From Phycisphaerales bacterium (GTDB lineage Bacteria; Planctomycetota; Phycisphaerae; Phycisphaerales; UBA1924), in the NCBI GenBank assembly GCA_025453375.1, contig JALOQT010000008.1, positions 1-12,535 of the forward strand: a stretch of 12,535 bases of DNA, given 5' to 3'. The number at the start of each line of letters is the position of its first letter. Position 1 is the first letter of the stretch. Position numbers and translations under genes: made by a program. Of this stretch, positions 1 through 7,893 are shown one piece after another. The notes below the pieces were generated by a model that was not told the DNA's origin, ran no database searches, and saw only the letters and a list, made by a program, of their open reading frames with translations.

Positions 1-213
1 AATGTGACGCAGTTTCGGTGTGAGTATCTGGACATTTGGGGCAACTGGTTTGCGGATGCGGACCTGCCGCAGACACAGGGCAGCCCGACGTCGACGCGGG
101 TGACGTGGGTCCGGGCGGTGCGGGTGACGATCAGCACGGAGGTTCATGGGCAGACGGCGACGTTGTCGACGTTGGTGTCTTTCCAGGATTCGAGGCGTGG
201 GCAGAATGAGTAG
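1..213 (+). CDS. GspJ/PulJ-like minor pseudopilin, C-terminal end (5' truncated)
   Basis: The reading frame is open from the first base, so this is the last 70 codons of a gene that begins upstream of the window; the GTG at base 4 is probably not its start. It ends with two in-frame stops, TAG then TGA. The peptide begins NVTQFRCEYLD, followed by a WGNWFADADLP segment and VRAVRVTI. That order (a strand ending in a Tyr-Leu-Asp type turn, a Gly/Trp-containing stretch with LP, then a strand resembling 'RAVRVTI') is like the C-terminal domain of type II secretion minor pseudopilins of the GspJ/PulJ family. Those proteins sit at the tip of an inner-membrane pseudopilus. The next gene is also prepilin-like and lies in the same frame a few bases on, which supports an operon. 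The family call is by resemblance only, because the diagnostic N-terminal methylation helix is missing from the window. Confidence 0.6.
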   Translation, partial: NVTQFRCEYLDIWGNWFADADLPQTQGSPTSTRVTWVRAVRVTISTEVHGQTATLSTLVSFQDSRRGQNE

Positions 214-219
214 TGACAC

Positions 220-1995
220 GTGATGAAGAGCAGCGGTCCAACTCGGCTTCAGCGGCGCGGCACGGCTTCAGTGGCGGCGTTGATCGCCATGGCGATCCTC
301 GGTTTGGTCGTGAGCCTCGCGGTGATGGCCGGGGCGCGGGATAGCGACATCGCGATGCGGAAGCTCAACGCGGTGCGGGCGCAGGGGGCGGCACAGGCGG
401 CGCAGGAGCGGTCGATCGCGGAGTTTGTCCGCAATGTGGATGATGATGGCGATGGGCGGGCGGGGAGTATCTCGGATAACGGCAATGATGCGGATAACCC
501 GCTGCTGCCGGGCGGCGCGCGGGTGATGAGCCGCTATCTCAGCTTCAGCCAGCCGGTGATCGGCGGGGTGCGGTATGACCGCACGCAGTTTCGCTCGACG
601 GGCACGGTCGGGGGGACGACGCGTTCGTGGGACACGAACATGTCAAGCTTCCAGCCGGCCAATGAGCAGACGATCCCCGGGCTGCTGTTTGAGGGGTACA
701 ACACCACCACGCCGACGTGGACGAGTCCGAACGCGGTGGGCGTGACGAGCACTGTCGCGTTTCACCCGGTCAGCAATCAGGCGGTGTGGCTGGGCGGGCC
801 GCTGAGCAGTTGGGCCGTGCGGATGACGGGGTGGATCAACCTCAACACGGCGGGGACGTATGGATTCCTGCTGGATGTTGAGGATGCGGCGACGCTGGAT
901 ATCAACGGGGTTCGCGTGGTGGATCAGCCCGCGACCGGCTCGGGGACGGGGACGTTCAACGTCGTGACACCCGGGTGGTACTCGATTGACGTGCGGTGGT
1001 ATAAAGGGGGGACGGGGTCGCGGTGCTTCTTGCGTTGGCAGCCACCCGGCGCGCCGATGCACACGCAGGTGCCCGGGTGGGCGCTGGGGTATCGGCCGGA
1101 CCGCCCACTGCCGCCGGTGCAGGTGCATGAGGGGATTGTGTTTACGGGCGTGACGACGCCGACGTTCCGATCGACGACCGAGGCGTGGAGCAGCGCGTTT
1201 GGCCCGCCGGATGGTGGGCCGAAGGGCAACTGGTTTGGTTCACAGGCGGACAACGTCGTGCAGACCAACGCAACCAATGCGGGGGCGATCTCGCTGTGGA
1301 ACTCGGCGCGGATCAATGCCAACGTGCGCGTCGGGCCTGGCGGGAACCCGGCGACGGTGGTGGCGGTGGATGGCACGAGCCAGGTGGTGGGCACGCGCAC
1401 GGCATCAACGACGCTGGCGGCGTTTCCGCAGTCGACCAACTGGCCGCCCGGGCTGGCAAGCGGGCCGCACACGGCGCTGAATATCACCACCGGTACCAAC
1501 TTGACGAACAACGCGATTCACACGAGCCTGACGATCAGCAACAACGCGACGCTGTGGGTGATTGGCGACCGAGATTTGTTCATCGATGGCGATGTGCTGC
1601 TGGATGTCGGGTACATTCAGTTTCACACCAATGCCTCGCTGCAGTTGCACATCCGCGGGAACCTGACGCTGCGCGGGAACTCGCATACAGCGATCCAAGG
1701 CTCGTGGAACGCGGACCAACTGGTGATCAACTTCTACGGCGCCAATCGGACGATCACGATCGATGGCATCACGCGCTTGACAGGGCACATCCGCGGGCAG
1801 GGGGTGACGCTGATCAATAACGGCGCGACGGACAACGTCAACACCGCGTACATGATCGGCACCTTCCGCGGTCGGGCGATTCAGATGAGCAACTGGTCAA
1901 TCATCCGCGCCGACCTTGGGCCGTTTGGCGGCACCAGCCCGGGCATCGCGCCAGCGACGCGCGGCATCTGGTTCCTGCGCGAGGTGATTCCGTAG
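220..1995 (+). CDS. PilX/GspK-like prepilin-type protein with PA14 domain
   Basis: A 591-residue envelope protein, complete. Residues 11-14 (QRRG) followed by a hydrophobic helix to about residue 38 resemble a prepilin leader. Cleavage would fall after Gly14. There is no Glu at +5, as in GspK and PilX relatives. Residues 74-79 (DDDGDG) match an EF-hand-type loop pattern. Residues about 151-292 look like a PA14 domain: GLLFEGYN opening, WAVRMTGWINLNTAGTYGF, LDINGVRVVD, GWYSIDVRWYKG, then FLRWQPPGAPMHTQVP. PA14 domains commonly bind glycans or mediate adhesion. Residues about 430-580 are a Gly/Asn-rich run of short beta strands, like a beta-helix. It follows the GspJ-like gene by 6 bases, so it is probably the last gene of a secretion or pilus operon. 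GTG at 220 and ATG at 223 are both possible starts, and no strong ribosome binding site separates them. The role in pilus or pseudopilus assembly is inferred. The substrate is unknown. Confidence 0.8.
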   Translation: MMKSSGPTRLQRRGTASVAALIAMAILGLVVSLAVMAGARDSDIAMRKLNAVRAQGAAQAAQERSIAEFVRNVDDDGDGRAGSISDNGNDADNPLLPGGARVMSRYLSFSQPVIGGVRYDRTQFRSTGTVGGTTRSWDTNMSSFQPANEQTIPGLLFEGYNTTTPTWTSPNAVGVTSTVAFHPVSNQAVWLGGPLSSWAVRMTGWINLNTAGTYGFLLDVEDAATLDINGVRVVDQPATGSGTGTFNVVTPGWYSIDVRWYKGGTGSRCFLRWQPPGAPMHTQVPGWALGYRPDRPLPPVQVHEGIVFTGVTTPTFRSTTEAWSSAFGPPDGGPKGNWFGSQADNVVQTNATNAGAISLWNSARINANVRVGPGGNPATVVAVDGTSQVVGTRTASTTLAAFPQSTNWPPGLASGPHTALNITTGTNLTNNAIHTSLTISNNATLWVIGDRDLFIDGDVLLDVGYIQFHTNASLQLHIRGNLTLRGNSHTAIQGSWNADQLVINFYGANRTITIDGITRLTGHIRGQGVTLINNGATDNVNTAYMIGTFRGRAIQMSNWSIIRADLGPFGGTSPGIAPATRGIWFLREVIP

Positions 1996-2010
1996 TCGTG
2001 CTGCGGGCGA

Positions 2011-2024
2011 GTCGGACGACCGAC
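2011..2024. terminator. Small hairpin between convergent genes
   Basis: The 33-base gap between the pilin-like gene and nuoN holds a perfect 5-bp inverted repeat, GTCGG-ACGA-CCGAC. Its position between two converging stop codons fits a bidirectional stop. The stem is short and no T-run follows on either strand, so termination function is weakly supported. Nothing else is visible in this gap. Confidence 0.25.
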
Positions 2025-2028
2025 CTCC

Positions 2029-3732
2029 TCAGCGGGCGGCTTGGGGTGAGTCGGCTCGCGCTTCCGGGGCCGGGACGGGCTGCGGCGCGGGGGCGAGGGT
2101 TGTGGCGTTGTTGCGCGAGGGTTCGAGGCCGGGGATGGCTTTGTATTCGCCGGCGTCGCTGGCCCAGCGCGTCGGCTGCAGGCCGCTGACCTGGAAGAGC
2201 GGCAGGACGATCAGGCCCACCATCGCCAGCACGGCGCAATAGCCGGCCATGTCGCGCCCGGCCAGCGGTGCACGCTCGAAGGACTCGACGTTGCGGGCCG
2301 AGGCTTCGGGCGAATCCAGCAGTGCGGCGGAGAGCAGGCGGAGGTAGTAGTACGCCGCGATCGCGCTGTTGATGCCCAGGATCAGCACCAGGGCCATGTG
2401 CCCGCCGGCCCAGCCAGACTGGAAGAGCGGCAGTTTGGCGAAGAAGCCAAAGAGCGGCGGGAAGCCCATGAGGCCGAGGATGCCGAGGCTGAAGATGGCG
2501 GCCAGGCCGGTGTGACGCTTGCGCAGGCCGCGGATCTCGCCGAAGCCGTCGACTTCGTCGATCGTGCCATCGGCCTGGCGACGCTCAAGGACGGCCAGGA
2601 CGGAGAAGACGGCGACGTTGGTGATGCCGTAGCTGAGAAGGTACATCATCACGGCGGCGAAGCCGTTGCTGGGCATGTCGGTGCCGAAGGGGCCTGGGCC
2701 GGCGATGAGGGCCACGAGCATGTAGCCGCTGTGGGCGATGGAGGAGTAGGCCAGGACGCGCTTGACGCTGCTCTGCATCACGGCCAGAACGTTGCCGATG
2801 GTCATCGTCAGCACGGCGATGATCGTGAGCACTTCGCCGATCGGGCTGGGAAGCGCGCCGTGCGAGCCGGCGGCGGATTGTGTGACGGTCAGCCCCCCGC
2901 CGCCACCCCAGCCGACGCACGCGAGGATGAGGATCAGCGAGTAGAAGCCGGCGGCCTTGGGAACGAAAGCGAGCATCGCCGTCACCGGGCTGGCGGCGCC
3001 CTGATAGACATCGGGCGTGTAGAGATGCATGGGCACCGCAGCGATCTTGAAGCAGAGGCCGAGGATCGCGAGGAGGACGCCGAGCAGGCCGATGGCGTTG
3101 ATGCCGCCGTCACGACCCTGAGCGACGAAGGTGCGGGTGATCTCAGCGAGCTCGACGCTGCCGGTGGCGCCGTAGATGAAGACGAAGCCGAAGAGGAAGA
3201 TCGCCGCGCCGAGGGCACCGAGGAAGAAGTACTTGACGGCGGACTCCATCGCGCGCTCACGGCCGGAGCTGAGGGCGATCATGACATAGGTCGGCAGGCT
3301 GACCAGTTCGAGGGCCAGGAAGAGCCAGATGAGGTTCGTCGCGCCGGCGCAGAGCATCAGGCCGGTGATCGAGAAGAGGAAGAAGGCGTAGAACTCGCCT
3401 CGGACGGTGCGGATCGGGTCAAAGCGTTCGCGCCCGCTGGCGACGAGGGCTTCGTACTGGCGATCGGCGACGCCCGTCAGCAGGCCCAGCAGCAGCAGGC
3501 CGACGACGGCGGCGAGCAGTTTGCCATACATCGCAAAGTGCGGGAGCGTGCTGCTGAGGTTCTCCGGCGTGGTGCCGAAGGCAAGCACACCGGCGATGAT
3601 CAGGCCCGCGGCGGAGACTGGCGCGCACAACTTGCGGATATTCAGATTGGCCGAAAGCCCCAGCAGCATCACGACGCAGGTCGTCATGAACAGGGCGATC
3701 TCCGGCCACAATGTGCTGATCTTTTCGATCAC
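2029..3732 (-). CDS. nuoN: NADH-quinone oxidoreductase subunit N
   Basis: A 567-residue antiporter-like subunit of the membrane arm of respiratory complex I (NDH-1), one of three proton-translocating channels. It is highly hydrophobic, with about 14 membrane helices. Family residues are in place: Glu142 in LELVSLPTYV; Lys229 in GLCFKIAAVP, followed by MHLYTPDVYQGA; Lys259 in LAFVPKAAGF; the SSVKRVLAYSSIAHSGYM signature near 321-338; and Lys433 in GFFAKLPLF. These correspond to E133, K217, K247 and K395 of the E. coli protein. A Gly-rich loop lies at about 274-280, and a Pro/Ala-rich hydrophilic tail covers about 535-567, longer than in E. coli. The start is GTG, overlapping the nuoM stop by 4 bases (GTGA). 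A GGAGA ribosome binding site sits 7-8 bases upstream inside nuoM, which fixes the start and suggests translational coupling. It is the last gene of the nuoJKLMN block. Confidence 0.97.
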   Translation of the reverse strand: MIEKISTLWPEIALFMTTCVVMLLGLSANLNIRKLCAPVSAAGLIIAGVLAFGTTPENLSSTLPHFAMYGKLLAAVVGLLLLGLLTGVADRQYEALVASGRERFDPIRTVRGEFYAFFLFSITGLMLCAGATNLIWLFLALELVSLPTYVMIALSSGRERAMESAVKYFFLGALGAAIFLFGFVFIYGATGSVELAEITRTFVAQGRDGGINAIGLLGVLLAILGLCFKIAAVPMHLYTPDVYQGAASPVTAMLAFVPKAAGFYSLILILACVGWGGGGGLTVTQSAAGSHGALPSPIGEVLTIIAVLTMTIGNVLAVMQSSVKRVLAYSSIAHSGYMLVALIAGPGPFGTDMPSNGFAAVMMYLLSYGITNVAVFSVLAVLERRQADGTIDEVDGFGEIRGLRKRHTGLAAIFSLGILGLMGFPPLFGFFAKLPLFQSGWAGGHMALVLILGINSAIAAYYYLRLLSAALLDSPEASARNVESFERAPLAGRDMAGYCAVLAMVGLIVLPLFQVSGLQPTRWASDAGEYKAIPGLEPSRNNATTLAPAPQPVPAPEARADSPQAAR

Positions 3733-5423
3733 CGAGCGTTCTCCATCTCTGCACCGTCGGCGGGCGCGGCGTTATTGCTCGCGGGCATCGGCGGAATGAT
3801 CGGGCCACCCTCCAGCGCGCGAACCGTCTGGCGCGCGTCGAGGATCAACTTATGCGTGCTCTGCGTGCTCTGGTCAATCGCCTGCAGCACCGGCTTGGGA
3901 TACAGACCCAGAAAGAGGCAGAGGCCGGCCAGGGGCAGCAGCGTGATGATCTCGCGACCGGTCAGGTCCGCCGGGAGGCTGCCGGCGTGGGCAGCATCGT
4001 GCCCGCCGTGACTATCGCCATGGCCGTGGCCATGATCATCGTGCGGCAGCTTCAGCGGGCCCCAGACGACTTTGCCGACCATCAGCAGCGTGTACATCGC
4101 GCCGACGACCATGCCGACGCCCGCGATGACGGCATACCACGGGCCGAGGTAGCCCGGCGTGCCGGCGACGAAGTGCGAGCCGAGCCACGTGTCGCTGGCC
4201 TGCCACGCGCCGAAGAGGCACATGAACTCACTGACAAAGCCATTGAGCCCCGGCAGGCCGACACTGGCCATGGCGAAGAAGACCATGAACGTCGCCCAGA
4301 TGGGCATGCGCTTGGCCAGGCCGCCGATTTCGAGCATCGAGCGCGTGTGGTGGCGCTCGTACATCATGCCGATCAGCAGGAAGAGGGCGCCGGTGCTCAG
4401 GCCGTGGTTGATCATGTAGAGGATCGAACCCTGCAGCCCGGTGGGGTTGAGGGCGAACATGCCCAGCATGCAGACGCCCAGGTGGGCGACGGAGGAGTAG
4501 GCGACGAGCTTCTTGACATCGGTCTGGACCCAGCAGACCAGGCCGATGGCGACAAAGCCGATAATCGCCAGCACCGCCAGCAGCGGCGTGAACAAGATCG
4601 CCCCGGCCGGCAGCATCGGAATCGCCAGGGCGTAGATCGCATAGGTGCCAAGCTTCAGCAGCACGCCGGCGAGCACGACTGAGCCGGCCGTCGGTGCCTC
4701 GGTGTGGGCCAGGGGCAGCCACGTGTGCAGCGGGAAGAGCGGGACCTTGACTGCGAAGCCCAGCATCAGCGCCAGGAAGAGCCACCACTGCGTGCTGGCC
4801 GGCATCGAGCGGGCGGCGGTCTTCATCACATCCAGATCGAAGGACCAGGTGCCGGTCTTGCTGGCATGGAACCATGCGATATAGACCAGGCCCGCCAGCG
4901 CGATGATCGAGCCGGTGAAGGTATAGAGGAAGAACTTGATCGCGGCGGCCTTGCGATTCGTGCTGCCATAGAGGCTGATGAGCACGAACATCGGGATCAG
5001 CGTGAACTCAAAGCAGATGTAGAAGAAGATCAGGTCGCGGGCGCAGAACACGCCGGTCATCGCGGCCTGAAGGACGAGGATCCAGCCGTAGTACGTGCGC
5101 ACGCGCTCGGTGATGGCGGTCTTGCTGCACAGGACCATGATCGGCCCGAGGATCAGCGTCAGCAGCACGAGCAGGCCGGAGACTGAATCCAGCCCGAGGC
5201 GAATCGTCACGCCCAGATCGGGCATCCAGGGGATGGTCTGATTGAGCGAGGAGATATCGCCGTTGCTCGAGCGCCAGTCGATCCCCAACGACAGCCAGAT
5301 GACCATCCCGGCGATGAGCGGTAGCAGCGTGCCGAGCAGCGCAACACCCCAGACCTGGCGCTTCCCAAGGAAGGGCACGAGGATCGCAGCAGCCAGCGGC
5401 AAGAGGATCAGCAACAGCAGCAT
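3729..5423 (-). CDS. nuoM: NADH-quinone oxidoreductase subunit M
   Basis: A 564-residue antiporter-like proton channel of complex I, about 14 membrane helices. Key residues visible: Glu139 in CFEFTLIPMFVLI, Lys226 in FAVKVPLFPLHTWLP, Lys257 in LLKLGTYA, the TDVKKLVAYSSVAHLG signature at about 301-316, and Glu399 in GFVSEFMCLFG. These match the functional E144, K234, K265 and E407 of E. coli NuoM. A histidine-rich loop at 461-479 (7 His, with Asp and Gly) lies before the last helix, which spans about 491-508. The C-terminal tail is Pro/Ala-rich and hydrophilic. The ATG start at 5423 puts hydrophobic residues of the first helix right at the N-terminus, as expected for the family. The ribosome binding site is weak (a GAGA-like stretch about 11 bases away). 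nuoL ends 152 bases upstream, and nuoN overlaps the 3' end. Confidence 0.97.
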   Translation of the reverse strand: MLLLLILLPLAAAILVPFLGKRQVWGVALLGTLLPLIAGMVIWLSLGIDWRSSNGDISSLNQTIPWMPDLGVTIRLGLDSVSGLLVLLTLILGPIMVLCSKTAITERVRTYYGWILVLQAAMTGVFCARDLIFFYICFEFTLIPMFVLISLYGSTNRKAAAIKFFLYTFTGSIIALAGLVYIAWFHASKTGTWSFDLDVMKTAARSMPASTQWWLFLALMLGFAVKVPLFPLHTWLPLAHTEAPTAGSVVLAGVLLKLGTYAIYALAIPMLPAGAILFTPLLAVLAIIGFVAIGLVCWVQTDVKKLVAYSSVAHLGVCMLGMFALNPTGLQGSILYMINHGLSTGALFLLIGMMYERHHTRSMLEIGGLAKRMPIWATFMVFFAMASVGLPGLNGFVSEFMCLFGAWQASDTWLGSHFVAGTPGYLGPWYAVIAGVGMVVGAMYTLLMVGKVVWGPLKLPHDDHGHGHGDSHGGHDAAHAGSLPADLTGREIITLLPLAGLCLFLGLYPKPVLQAIDQSTQSTHKLILDARQTVRALEGGPIIPPMPASNNAAPADGAEMENAR

Positions 5424-5460
5424 GAGCGTGTCTATCTCGTCTAAGGGTCAAACCAGCACC

Positions 5461-5520
5461 ACCGACCGCACAATCCGACTTCAGCAACGACTCTTCAGCC
5501 AACTTCACCAACCGACCGCA
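5461..5520. repeat. Pair of ACCGACCGCA direct repeats in the nuoL-nuoM gap
   Basis: ACCGACCGCA occurs at 5461-5470 and at 5511-5520, exactly 50 bases apart. The extended copies are CACCACCGACCGCA and CACCAACCGACCGCA. Between them lie imperfect copies of a CTTCAGCAAC-like unit. The stretch is intergenic (nuoL stop to nuoM start) and shows no credible coding potential. Its function is unknown; it may be remnants of local duplication. Confidence 0.5.
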
Positions 5521-5530
5521 GCAAGCCATC

Positions 5531-5566
5531 ATCCCATTGGCCATCCAATTGGCCATCCCATCGGCC
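5531..5566. repeat. Three tandem 12-bp repeats downstream of nuoL
   Basis: Three head-to-tail 12-mers: ATCCCATTGGCC, ATCCAATTGGCC and ATCCCATCGGCC. Each differs from the first by at most one base. They lie 9 bases beyond the nuoL stop codon in the nuoL-nuoM gap. The middle copy contains the palindrome CCAATTGG, and TTGGCC/GGCCAA pairs allow small hairpins. The unit is a multiple of 3, but neither neighbour reads through it. Confidence 0.8.
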
Positions 5567-5575
5567 ACCGCCCGA

Positions 5576-7843
5576 TCACCGCAGCGCCAGCAGCGCCACC
5601 AGGCCCAGCACGCCGATGCCCGCGGCCATCGCCACGGCGTATCCATGCAGCACGCCCGACTGGCTGGGCCGCAGGCCCGCGCCGCCGGCTCGAGGCAGCA
5701 GACCGGCCAGGTTCACCAGGCCATCGACCACCAGTTTGTCGAGCATGTGGAAGATGTGGCTGAGCACCTTCAGCGGTAGGCGGATCGTGAAGTTGTAGAA
5801 CTCATCGACGTACCACTTGTTCTGGGCCGCACGCTGGAGTGCGCCGAGATTCAGGTTGTCTGCCGCGCTGGTCGCCGCAGTCCGGCGGCCGAGGTAGTGC
5901 AGGAAGAACGCGGTGATGATGCCGACGGCCCCGACGATGCCGGAGATGTAGTACATCGCCTTGTGCGGGTCATAGCCGAAGATCGTCGCCCCGCCGACGT
6001 GCGTGTGCCCAGCCGCCCCCGCAGCGACCTGCGCCGTCGACGTGTCAACCAGGCCCTTGACGAAGTACGTCGGATACGCGAATGCGGCGGCGATCGACGC
6101 GATGGCCAGCAGGGCCAGCACCGTATTGATCGCCCAGCCCGGCGGATGCGGGTGGAAGTGGGCCTTGGCATCGTGGCCCTTGGCGTCGTGGCCGTGGTCG
6201 TGCTTGTCGCCGTGGCCATGGTCGTGACCGTGGTCATCGTGGGCGTGCAGTTCGTCGCCCGGCTCATAGTGCTTGGGCCCGACGAAGACGCGGAAGAAGA
6301 CGCGGAAGGTGTAATACGCCGTCAGCAGCGCGGTGAAGAGCAGGATCCACGCCAGCGGGCGGAAGTGGCCGACGCTGAAGGCCTCGGCGAGGATCACGTC
6401 CTTGCTGAAGTAGCCGGCGGTGAAGGGCACGCCCGCGAGGTTCAAGCAGCCGACAAGCATCGCCAGGCCGACGATCAGCCACCCCTTCATCCACATCACA
6501 CCGCTGAGCTTGCGGAGATCCAGCTGCCCGGCAAAGCCGTGCATGACCGCACCGCAGGCCAGGAAGAGCGTGGCCTTGAAGAACGCGTGGGTGAAGACGT
6601 GAAACGCCGCGCCGTATGACGCCAGCACACCCAGCCCGGCGAACATGAAGCCCAACTGGCTCACGGTCGAATAGGCCATGATGCGCTTGATATCGAACTG
6701 CGCCATGCCGATCGTCGCGGCCAGCAGGGCCGTCAGCCCGCCGCCATAGGCGACGATCTCCAGCGCCGAAATCTGACTGACGAAGCCGAACCACGTGCCC
6801 TCCAGCCCGGCCAGCGGCGCGACGCTGATCTGGAAGAGCGGCAGCGTGCGTGCGATGAGGTAGACCCCGGCGGTCACCATCGTCGCGGCGTGGATGAGCG
6901 CCGAGACGGGCGTCGGACCTTCCATCGCGTCAGGGAGCCAGACATAGAGCGGGAGCTGCGCCGACTTGCCGAACGCCGCGAGGGTCAGGAGTACGGCGAT
7001 GAGCTGCACGCTGGTGGGGATCTGATCAAACTGGCCGGCGGCGGCCATCTGGAGATACTGCGTGAGCATCGGCCAGAGCTTGGCGTACTCGATGGTGCCG
7101 AACTTCACGAAGATCAGCATGATCGCCAGGGCCAGGCCCAGGTCGCCGATGCGGTTGAGGATGAAGGCCTTCTTGGCCGCGGCCACGGCGCTGGGCTTCT
7201 GATAGAAATAGCCGATGAGCAGATAGGAGCAGAGGCCGACGCCTTCCCAGCCCAGATACAGCAGCAGCAGGTTGTCGCCCATCACCAGGCAGGCCATGCT
7301 GAAGACGAAAAGGCCAAAGGCGAAGAAGAACCGGCAGTAACCCGGCCCGACATCATGGCTCATGTACTCACTGGCATAGAGCGCGATGCACGCCGCCAAC
7401 CCGGTGACGAACAGCATCCACAGGCACGTCAGCGGGTCGACATAGAGCGAGAAGTTGGCGACAAACGCCTTGCCCGGTGCCCAGTTGAAGTTGATCCAGT
7501 CAAACAGGTGCACGACCGCAAACGTGCTGCCACCGGTGGCGGCGACCTGCTGATACATCCAGAACGTCACGGCAAACGAGCCGGCCAGGCACAGCACCAT
7601 CAACCACGCCGGCAGCTTGCTGCGAACCTTGAGCACCGCGCACAACCCGGCCAGGAGCGCCCCAAGCAGCGGCAGACCGGGAATCAGCCACACCATCGCC
7701 GACAGCGGAACTTCCTTCAGGCTGGCCAGCACACCCAGTGCCGAGCCGCCCTCGCCGCCCCCACCACCACCTCCGCTCAGCGCGAGCGACCAGACCGGCG
7801 CAAAGCTCGGCGACAGCGACGACATCATCTGATCCATCATCAT
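5576..7843 (-). CDS. nuoL: NADH-quinone oxidoreductase subunit L
   Basis: The distal proton channel of complex I, about 755 residues against about 613 in E. coli. Residue numbers here count from the GTG at 7852. Family residues: Glu203 in GWEGVGLCSYLLIG, Lys296 in FGKSAQLPLYVWLPDAM, His321 in ALIHAATMVTAGVYL, Lys426 in FFKATLFLACG, and Lys484-Asp485 in YFSKDVIL. These match E144, K229, K342 and K399/D400 of E. coli. The C-terminus keeps the long amphipathic lateral helix (about 679-720) and a final membrane helix (737-757), typical of NuoL. A loop at 536-569 holds 13 His. The first 50 residues are an extra N-terminal extension with seven consecutive Gly. Start: GTG 7852 is too close to the AAGG site, so GTG 7846 or ATG 7843 is favoured; ATG 7696, directly before the first helix, is a less likely alternative. 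Confidence 0.96.
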   Translation of the reverse strand: MMMDQMMSSLSPSFAPVWSLALSGGGGGGGEGGSALGVLASLKEVPLSAMVWLIPGLPLLGALLAGLCAVLKVRSKLPAWLMVLCLAGSFAVTFWMYQQVAATGGSTFAVVHLFDWINFNWAPGKAFVANFSLYVDPLTCLWMLFVTGLAACIALYASEYMSHDVGPGYCRFFFAFGLFVFSMACLVMGDNLLLLYLGWEGVGLCSYLLIGYFYQKPSAVAAAKKAFILNRIGDLGLALAIMLIFVKFGTIEYAKLWPMLTQYLQMAAAGQFDQIPTSVQLIAVLLTLAAFGKSAQLPLYVWLPDAMEGPTPVSALIHAATMVTAGVYLIARTLPLFQISVAPLAGLEGTWFGFVSQISALEIVAYGGGLTALLAATIGMAQFDIKRIMAYSTVSQLGFMFAGLGVLASYGAAFHVFTHAFFKATLFLACGAVMHGFAGQLDLRKLSGVMWMKGWLIVGLAMLVGCLNLAGVPFTAGYFSKDVILAEAFSVGHFRPLAWILLFTALLTAYYTFRVFFRVFVGPKHYEPGDELHAHDDHGHDHGHGDKHDHGHDAKGHDAKAHFHPHPPGWAINTVLALLAIASIAAAFAYPTYFVKGLVDTSTAQVAAGAAGHTHVGGATIFGYDPHKAMYYISGIVGAVGIITAFFLHYLGRRTAATSAADNLNLGALQRAAQNKWYVDEFYNFTIRLPLKVLSHIFHMLDKLVVDGLVNLAGLLPRAGGAGLRPSQSGVLHGYAVAMAAGIGVLGLVALLALR

Positions 7844-7893
7844 CACGATCACACCTTGGCCAGACCACTTTCCCGATCATCGCCACCGACACG

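Noticed and set aside
2398..4011. Long + strand open frame (537 codons) opposite nuoN/nuoM
   Set aside because: It is antisense to two certain membrane-protein genes, and its Glu/Asp/Gly/Ala-rich low-complexity peptide is what the reverse of hydrophobic GC-rich codons gives. It matches no family.
5008..5646. 212-codon minus-strand frame spanning the nuoL end, gap and nuoM start
   Set aside because: Out of frame with both nuo genes and Arg/Ala/Trp-rich. The part over the 12-bp repeats is an artefact of the repeat length being divisible by three.
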